From positions 1-9,626 of the forward strand of contig CAYSSG010000060.1 of NCBI GenBank assembly GCA_964433635.1: 9,626 bases of DNA, given 5' to 3'. The stretch's first letter is position 1. Each line of letters starts with the position of its first letter. This document shows positions 5,021 to 9,626 of this stretch, one piece after another. The notes under the pieces were generated by a model. It searched no databases. It was not told where the DNA came from and saw only the letters and a list, made by a program, of their open reading frames with translations. Position numbers and translations under genes: made by a program. The DNA comes from CAYSSG01 sp964433635. GTDB lineage: Bacteria; Atribacterota; Phoenicimicrobiia; Phoenicimicrobiales; Stramentimicrobiaceae.

Positions 5021-6844
5021 ATGAGCAGACAGCACCTCATAAATAATCATTCAGCTTTTCACTTGAGAGCAGTTTTCCGAAGGAACATGAATTATCTCCG
5101 TCAACCCCATATCATCATGTCCTTATTTCTACTGATTGTTGTAGCTGTTCTTATTATTATTCCGGTAATAACCATGTTTTACTCTACATTTATCTGGCAG
5201 ACGGAAGATATAAGACTTTCGAGAGAAGCAGATCCGGGGAGTTTTACTTTTTTTCACTGGAAACGGGTATTCTCTTCAGCGCTTACCAATACAGTCCTCT
5301 GGACACCACTCAAAAATACCATTATTGTCGGTATTGGCGTTTCTTTTTTAGCCCTGCTGATCGGTATTTTTATTGCCTGGCTGGTAGCAAGAACGGATAT
5401 CCCCTATAAAAAATTCATTGTTGCTGTTGCCGCCATACCCTATATGGTTCCTTCTTATATCCATGCGTTAAGCTGGCTGACCCTTTTTAAGAATGACAGG
5501 GTGGGAGGCGTGACCGGGTTTTTTCAGTCTCTGACAGGAATCTCACCTCCCAATTGGATTTCATACGGGGTTTTCCCAATCATCATAACGCTCTCTCTCC
5601 ATTACTACCCCTATGCTTATCTTCTGGTTTCGGCGGCACTGAAGAGTATTGATTCAAGACTCGAGGAGTCAGGTGAAATCCTCGGGGCTACAAGAGGAAC
5701 CATATTGCGGCGCATCACCCTTCCCCTGGTTATGCCGGCCATACTTTCAAGCCTTATTCTAACTTTTTCTAGAACGATCGGCATATTCAGCACGCCTTAT
5801 TTCCTGGGTTCTCCTGTAAGATTTTTTACCATCCCGGTGCAGATTTATTCCAGTATTATTAACCGCAATTCTGCAACAGGATTTATCCTTTCCTTTGTTC
5901 TGATCGGCATATCCTCTTTTATCATCTTTTTGAATCAACGGGCAGTTGGAGAGAGGAAAAGTTTTGCTACCATCAGCGGTAAGGGTTTTACCAGTACACT
6001 CACACCCCTGGGGAAAGCCAAATCCATTGTTTTACCGATCGTGTTTTTTATCATCCTGATCTCGGTAGTGCTTCCGCTTTTGCTTCTCACTGTGGAGACT
6101 GTTTCCTTATATCCGGGAAGCTATTCCCTTCAAAATATAACACCTCATTTCTGGTTTGGCAGAGGGGGTACCTCTTTTGCTGAAGGCGAAGCCGGGCTTC
6201 TCAGGAATCCGGAAATTTTAAAAGGTGCCTGGAACAGCATAAGACTTGCGGTGACTGCTTCAATTCTGGCAGGCTTTCTGGGTATTTTCATCGGGTATGC
6301 TGTCGTTAAAGGCCGCAGAGAAAGGCTTCCGAAGGTACTGGATCAAATTTCCTTTCTTCCGTACCTGGTGCCTTCCATTGCTTTCAGTGCCCTTTACCTG
6401 GCTCTCTTCATCAGGAGGATAGGTCCTATTCCCGCTCTTTACGGAACATTCATACTTTTGGTGATGATCAATGCTGCCAAGGAGCTTCCCTTTTCCTCAC
6501 GCGCGGGGATATCCTCCATGCTTCAGATTGGGGGAGAGCTTGAGGAAGCCGGCGAGATTGCCGGAGCCGGCTGGGGAACAAGATTCCGTAAAATTATATT
6601 TCCGCTGAGCATCAGGAGTGCCATGGCGGGATTTATACTTGTTTTTATCACGGTAATGAGAGAACTTGCCCTGATTATTCTGCTGGTAACACCCGAAACG
6701 AGAACACTTACCACAATGACATTCCGATATCAGGAGCAGGGATATGTGCAGTTTTCCAGTGCCATAAGCCTGCTGGTGGTGATAATCATTTTTGCAGGGT
6801 CATTTCTCGCCAATAGAATTGCCAAAACCAGTGAAATTGATTAA
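5021..6844 (+). CDS. fused two-domain ABC transporter permease, FbpB-type
   Basis: 607-aa inner-membrane protein holding both permease halves in one chain, as in FbpB-type Fe3+ importers. About 12 membrane segments are visible, near residues 31-55, 98-123, 132-154, 182-205, 237-258, 288-305, 337-358, 404-430, 445-465, 470-488, 534-557 and 580-597. Each half has its cytoplasmic EAA coupling loop, which contacts the ATPase: EESGEILGATRGTILRR (215-231) and EEAGEIAGAGWGTRFRK (508-524). The loops lie about 290 residues apart, matching an internal duplication. The start at 5021 is the first possible one after an in-frame stop (5009-5011), but its SD is poor. ATG 5087 (residue 23) follows AAGGA by only 2 nt and is the alternative. 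It lies downstream of the hairpin at 4949-4997 and 17 nt before the ATPase gene. The substrate is set by the binding protein and is unknown. Confidence 0.92.
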   Translation: MSRQHLINNHSAFHLRAVFRRNMNYLRQPHIIMSLFLLIVVAVLIIIPVITMFYSTFIWQTEDIRLSREADPGSFTFFHWKRVFSSALTNTVLWTPLKNTIIVGIGVSFLALLIGIFIAWLVARTDIPYKKFIVAVAAIPYMVPSYIHALSWLTLFKNDRVGGVTGFFQSLTGISPPNWISYGVFPIIITLSLHYYPYAYLLVSAALKSIDSRLEESGEILGATRGTILRRITLPLVMPAILSSLILTFSRTIGIFSTPYFLGSPVRFFTIPVQIYSSIINRNSATGFILSFVLIGISSFIIFLNQRAVGERKSFATISGKGFTSTLTPLGKAKSIVLPIVFFIILISVVLPLLLLTVETVSLYPGSYSLQNITPHFWFGRGGTSFAEGEAGLLRNPEILKGAWNSIRLAVTASILAGFLGIFIGYAVVKGRRERLPKVLDQISFLPYLVPSIAFSALYLALFIRRIGPIPALYGTFILLVMINAAKELPFSSRAGISSMLQIGGELEEAGEIAGAGWGTRFRKIIFPLSIRSAMAGFILVFITVMRELALIILLVTPETRTLTTMTFRYQEQGYVQFSSAISLLVVIIIFAGSFLANRIAKTSEID

Positions 6845-6861
6845 TGGAGGAATTGATATAG

Positions 6862-7962
6862 ATGAGTTATGTAGAGGTTAAAAATCTGACTAAAAAATTT
6901 GACAATGTTACTGCGGTTGATCGTATATCATTTTCTGTCGATGAAAAATCATTCTTGGTTTTGTTAGGTCCTTCAGGTTGTGGCAAGACCACGATCTTAA
7001 GGATGATTGCGGGCCTTGAGACCCCGACTGCCGGTGAAATAAGAATCAAGGATAAGATCATGTATTCAAGTGAAAAAGGAATCTGTATACCTGCCAGAGA
7101 AAGAGGCCTGGGGCTTGTATTTCAGAGTTATGCCCTTTGGCCTCACATGACGGTCTTTGAAAATATTGCTTTCGGACTTCGTGTGAAAAGAATGAAAGAA
7201 AGCGATATTAAGAAGAAGGTTCAGGAGTCTCTCGCTTATATGCGTCTTGATGAAATGGCTGAACGTTATCCGCAGGAGATGAGCGGAGGGCAGCAGCAGA
7301 GAGTTGCACTTGCCAGAATGCTCGCCAGTGACCCCCCTCTTTTTCTGATGGATGAACCCTTATCAAACCTGGATGCTAAATTGAGAGATGAGATGCGGGC
7401 AGAGATCAAAACAATCCATGCGCATCTTGCTGCTACGACAATCTATGTGACCCATGACCAGGTTGAAGGGCTGACCATGGCCAGCAAGATTGCAGTCCTT
7501 AATCAGGGCAGGATTGAGCAGATTGATCATCCTAAGAAGATCTATCATTCTCCGGAAAACCTTTTTGTTGCAGACTTTATCGGCACCCCCCGGATCAACC
7601 TTATTAACGGAGAATATGAAGTATCAGATAGCAGGGTATCTGTGAAGACAGAAAACGGTGATGTTCTAAAAACTTCTTATAAAAAGATAAAAACTGCTGG
7701 TAACAGGGTTATCCTTGCCATCAGGGCTGAAAAAATATCCATAGAAACAAATCCGGGTGAAAACAGGTTAAAAACGAAGATTAAAACGGTCCTTCCGGCA
7801 GGATCAGAAACAGTCGTGCATGTGATTTACGGCAAATTTGAGCTGAAGGTATTAATGCAGAGGGAACAGGAGTTGAATGCAGGTGATAGCGTATTTCTGC
7901 ACTGCCCTGAAAATGACATTCTATTGTTTGATCCTGAGACCGGAAGATTGATGCGGCAGTGA
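6862..7962 (+). CDS. ABC transporter ATP-binding protein, FbpC/PotA-type
   Basis: 366-aa ATPase that powers the importer on the cytoplasmic face. All nucleotide-binding motifs are intact: Walker A GPSGCGKTT (36-44), Q-loop Gln88 in VFQSYALWP, signature MSGGQQQR (140-147, Met replacing the usual Leu), Walker B LFLMDEP (160-166), D-loop SNLD (168-171) and H-loop His198 in VTHDQ. A C-terminal regulatory region of about 120 residues (from about 245) is TOBE/OB-like, as in FbpC, PotA and MalK-type ATPases, and could sense substrate or regulators. The SD GGAGG (6846-6850) is 11 nt upstream. The TTG start at 6853 is ruled out by an immediate in-frame TAG. It is the last gene of the operon and its stop lies 31 bp from the end of the convergent DHH gene, with no obvious terminator between them. 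Confidence 0.94.
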   Translation: MSYVEVKNLTKKFDNVTAVDRISFSVDEKSFLVLLGPSGCGKTTILRMIAGLETPTAGEIRIKDKIMYSSEKGICIPARERGLGLVFQSYALWPHMTVFENIAFGLRVKRMKESDIKKKVQESLAYMRLDEMAERYPQEMSGGQQQRVALARMLASDPPLFLMDEPLSNLDAKLRDEMRAEIKTIHAHLAATTIYVTHDQVEGLTMASKIAVLNQGRIEQIDHPKKIYHSPENLFVADFIGTPRINLINGEYEVSDSRVSVKTENGDVLKTSYKKIKTAGNRVILAIRAEKISIETNPGENRLKTKIKTVLPAGSETVVHVIYGKFELKVLMQREQELNAGDSVFLHCPENDILLFDPETGRLMRQ

Positions 7963-7993
7963 TGGAATCCTTCTCCTTCTTGAACAGCTAACC

Positions 7994-9277
7994 TCACAAA
8001 GAATCATTACTTTCTTTCACTGTCTTTTCTTTATCTTTCAGCATTTCCTCTTGCAGAAGTCTTTCTGCTTCTTCAATCAATTCCTGCTCCTTGCCTACGG
8101 TGATCGTCACAGCTGCAGCAATCGAATGGCATGCATCCGCAAAGCCCCCAAGGTTGATTGTTGCCTGGGGAAGAAAACGGTCGATTCCCGGCATTTTCTT
8201 GTGAAGTATGTCTTTGGAAAGCGCCTTGGAAGTTCTCATTGACATCTTTGTCTGTCCCATTGGGATAGAGCCAAAACCGGGAATCATGTCAGGGATTTTC
8301 TGATACCCGGCAATATACTTGGTCTGATCAATAAAGTCCATCTCGGCAATTTCATTGCAGAAAATTCCTACCATTTTTACGCCCATTGGCTTAAAACGTT
8401 CTTTTATGTCAAACCACTGAATATTTCTGCCGACAATGAGTCCTCCTTTTTTCAGTCTTTCGATCTCCCTGGAAAATATTTCTTCTTTCACTTCTTTCAA
8501 ATTTTCAATAAACAGCATATTTTCATCGGTAATGCCTTCCAGAAGCAGGTTGACAGCCACCTCAGGACCTTTGCCGTAATACCCGACACCGCCGGCAGTA
8601 TCAAGCATGGGATAAAAAGATACCACGTTTACCTCCCGGCTACCCAGTCTGATATAGAACTGTTCTCCCTCAGAATCCATCTCTTTGCGCATTAAACCGG
8701 CCATTTGCGCTTCCTCAAAACATTCCAGGTTAAAAGAATGAATCCGGCGCTCGCGATAATAAAAATCGGCGATGCCTCCGAATGCAGCAATATGAACCAG
8801 GTCTTTGTTTGCAGGATTAAGGCATATGGCAAAGTGATAGCAGACCACCGATGCCGATATATCCCGATCTCCCTTAAATCCGAAAAAATCAGGATCAAAG
8901 TTCAGCACCATGGGATCATCTGTTTTTTTTGCTTTGTGGTGATCGAGAATGATGATCAGATTTTTTCCGTTGTTAAGGTTAGCAATGAGCGGGGCAATTC
9001 CTCCGGCAAAATCTGCAAAGACGACAATCTTGCCTTCTGTCCTGTCAAAGAGCTCTTCAAGTACGGCAGGGTAGGGTTTTTCGAGGCAGAACCGGTTTAT
9101 GTTATAACCGGCTCTCGTAAATGCCTTTAAGAGAATGGCACCGGACGTAAGCCCGTCAGAATCATTATGATGAATCAGTATCAGGTCTTTGGAATGATAT
9201 TCTTTCATCTTCCTGATCCCTGAATTAAGTTCATTGAAATATTTTTCCCGCCTGTTTTCGTTACGATAAGTAGACAT
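7994..9277 (-). CDS. DHH/DHHA1-family phosphoesterase, RecJ-like
   Basis: 427-aa cytosolic protein with the metal-binding motifs of the DHH superfamily, which includes RecJ single-strand exonucleases, archaeal GAN, oligoribonucleases and cyclic-dinucleotide phosphodiesterases. Motif I is HHNDSDGLTSG (36-46, Asp39 and Asp41), motif II has Asp89 in FADFAGG, motif III is LDHHKA (111-116) and motif IV has Asp171 in GGIADFY. The C-terminal DHHA1-like half ends with GGFADACHSIAAA (377-389), where the substrate-binding motif, usually GGGH followed by an Ala-rich helix, is stretched by four residues before His384. Size and motif I resemble archaeal or environmental 'RecJ-like' proteins more than bacterial RecJ, which is longer and has an OB domain. 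The activity could be on ssDNA, short RNA or nucleotides; sequence alone does not decide. A strong SD (AGGAGG, 9293-9288) lies 10 nt before the ATG, and an extended -10 promoter lies upstream. It is monocistronic here and transcribed toward the ABC operon. Confidence 0.88.
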   Translation of the reverse strand: MSTYRNENRREKYFNELNSGIRKMKEYHSKDLILIHHNDSDGLTSGAILLKAFTRAGYNINRFCLEKPYPAVLEELFDRTEGKIVVFADFAGGIAPLIANLNNGKNLIIILDHHKAKKTDDPMVLNFDPDFFGFKGDRDISASVVCYHFAICLNPANKDLVHIAAFGGIADFYYRERRIHSFNLECFEEAQMAGLMRKEMDSEGEQFYIRLGSREVNVVSFYPMLDTAGGVGYYGKGPEVAVNLLLEGITDENMLFIENLKEVKEEIFSREIERLKKGGLIVGRNIQWFDIKERFKPMGVKMVGIFCNEIAEMDFIDQTKYIAGYQKIPDMIPGFGSIPMGQTKMSMRTSKALSKDILHKKMPGIDRFLPQATINLGGFADACHSIAAAVTITVGKEQELIEEAERLLQEEMLKDKEKTVKESNDSL

Positions 9278-9378
9278 AAAGGTTTTGCCTCCTGCAAGGG
9301 TGTAGTCTTTTATATTTGCCCTGCGTCATTGAAAGTAATGAATTCTTATTTTTCTTCTTATAAAAAAGATGGCATTTC

Positions 9379-9407
9379 AGAATAGCATATACAGAGTGGG
9401 ATTTCAA
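9379..9407 (-). promoter_or_regulatory. extended -10 promoter of the DHH phosphoesterase gene
   Basis: Read on the minus strand, TTGAAA (9407-9402) is followed by a 17-nt spacer and TATTCT (9384-9379). TGC directly precedes the -10 (9387-9385), making an extended -10 element. Transcription would start near 9372, about 95 nt before the start codon at 9277. Confidence 0.7.
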
Positions 9408-9418
9408 ATACTTTACAG

Positions 9419-9430
9419 TCATTATAATGA
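9419..9430. promoter_or_regulatory. 12-bp perfect palindrome upstream of the DHH promoter, weakly Fur/PerR-like
   Basis: TCATTATAATGA is fully self-complementary and lies 12 bp upstream of the DHH -35 hexamer. The wider AT-rich stretch 9422-9436 matches a PerR-type box (TTATAATNATTATAA) at 11 of 14 fixed positions. AT-rich DNA gives such matches easily, so this is only a candidate operator. It also contains TATAAT on both strands. Confidence 0.3.
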
Positions 9431-9502
9431 TAAAATTCCACAGTTTCGATTCAAAAATAAAAAGGTCTGTCATTGATGAATAGAACAGGATGACATTCTG
9501 CT

Positions 9503-9529
9503 TATGCAGACTGAAATCATACTATGCAG
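9503..9529 (+). repeat. TATGCAG direct repeat, 20-bp period, near the tRNA fragment
   Basis: TATGCAG occurs at 9503-9509 and again at 9523-9529. The copies are exactly 20 bp apart, about two helical turns, and end 27 bp before the tRNA 3' fragment. Such short repeats can be arm-type sites for a tyrosine integrase, but two 7-mers may also occur by chance. Confidence 0.3.
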
Positions 9530-9556
9530 GCCAGCAAAGACATTTTCTAACCACAA

Positions 9557-9580
9557 GTTCGAATCCTACCCGGGGAGCCA
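9557..9580 (+). other. isolated tRNA 3'-end fragment (tRNA-Asn-like), candidate attachment site
   Basis: The 24 nt hold a complete T-loop (GTTCGAATC), the 3' half of a T-stem (CCTAC), a 7-nt acceptor strand (CCGGGGA), discriminator G and CCA. The upstream bases (CACAA) do not pair with CCTAC. No D-arm, anticodon arm or matching 5' acceptor strand (TCCCCGG) occurs in the preceding 80 nt, so this is not a functional tRNA gene. The CCTAC T-stem strand, A72, G73 and CCA fit Firmicutes-type tRNA-Asn best. Duplicated tRNA 3' ends of this length are typical att sites left by tyrosine-recombinase elements. Confidence 0.7.
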
Positions 9581-9589
9581 GTCTGTTCC

Positions 9590-9624
9590 ATAGGCAGAAC
9601 TACTTCATTAGAGGTTCTGTCTAT
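9590..9624 (+). terminator. hairpin right after the tRNA fragment, probable old tRNA terminator
   Basis: The arm at 9590-9600 pairs with 9614-9624 over 11 bp (one G-U) around a 13-nt loop, and the window ends in TATTT. It begins 9 nt after the CCA, where a tRNA terminator would lie. This suggests that the sequence right of 9580 is the original downstream flank of a tRNA gene. The window end prevents seeing a full U-run. Confidence 0.5.
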
Positions 9625-9626
9625 TT

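Larger units (their letters stand above)
9278..9626. other. gene-free right end: promoter, palindrome and tRNA fragment
   Basis: No credible protein gene lies in these 349 nt. They hold the DHH gene's SD, leader and promoter (to 9407), the palindrome at 9419-9430, a 6-bp inverted repeat TGTCAT/ATGACA (9468-9473 with 9490-9495), the TATGCAG direct repeat, the tRNA 3' fragment and its hairpin. A small minus-strand ORF over 9261-9473 overlaps the promoter and has no merit as a gene. Confidence 0.6.

Noticed and set aside
8705..9130. Plus-strand 141-codon open frame
   Set aside because: It lies fully antisense inside the well-supported DHH gene, has no SD and its translation resembles no family.
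9261..9473. Minus-strand 70-codon open frame
   Set aside because: It overlaps the DHH promoter, SD and start codon. The composition looks like random AT-rich translation.
9500..9580. A complete functional tRNA gene
   Set aside because: No D-arm, anticodon arm or 5' acceptor strand matches the 3' end, and the T-stem does not pair. Only the last 24 nt are tRNA-like.
1..9626. CRISPR array, insertion sequence or integrase gene
   Set aside because: No regularly spaced repeats, no terminal inverted repeats with a transposase, and no recombinase-like protein were seen on either strand.

Overview
This is a bacterial window with moderately low GC content, AT-rich intergenic regions, purine-rich Shine-Dalgarno (SD) sites and sigma70-type promoters. 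Exported proteins carry Sec signals or a lipobox, and the one tRNA piece encodes its CCA end. This would fit an anaerobic, Clostridia-like bacterium, or a spirochaete or Atribacterota-type lineage. The sequence alone does not settle the phylum.

Layout from left to right: (1) A strong promoter at 17-45 and a 14-bp leader hairpin precede an exported M20/AbgB-like amidohydrolase (195-1670), which ends at a hairpin (1691-1730). (2) An extended -10 promoter at 1898-1906, flanked and overlapped by palindromes, precedes three small same-strand genes that are probably co-transcribed. These encode a cysteine-rich lipoprotein (1980-2375), an Imm5-like putative immunity protein (2446-2913) and a DUF5655 protein (2977-3378). 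They close with a terminator near 3409-3451. (3) A consensus promoter at 3600-3629 precedes a complete ABC importer operon of the Fe3+/polyamine-type superfamily: an exported solute-binding protein (3754-4938), a single-chain permease made of two fused permease halves (5021-6844) and an ATPase (6862-7962). A 19-bp hairpin between the binding-protein and permease genes probably trims downstream transcription, so that more binding protein than membrane complex is made. (4) On the minus strand, ending only 31 bp from the ATPase gene, is a DHH/RecJ-like phosphoesterase (9277-7994). It has its own extended -10 promoter at 9379-9407.

The most notable non-coding feature is at 9557-9580: an isolated 24-nt tRNA 3' end (T-loop through CCA, most like tRNA-Asn) with no tRNA body before it and a hairpin right after it. 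This is the usual footprint of the tRNA-distal attachment site of an integrated element. Its orientation would place the element to the left, covering the genes shown here, with the intact tRNA gene and integrase outside the window. No integrase, transposase, CRISPR array or complete RNA gene is visible. Functionally, the window combines import (ABC system), extracytoplasmic amide hydrolysis (M20 enzyme) and nucleic-acid or nucleotide hydrolysis (DHH protein). It also holds small accessory proteins of unknown role. Nothing in the sequence shows that the peptidase and the transporter share a substrate.
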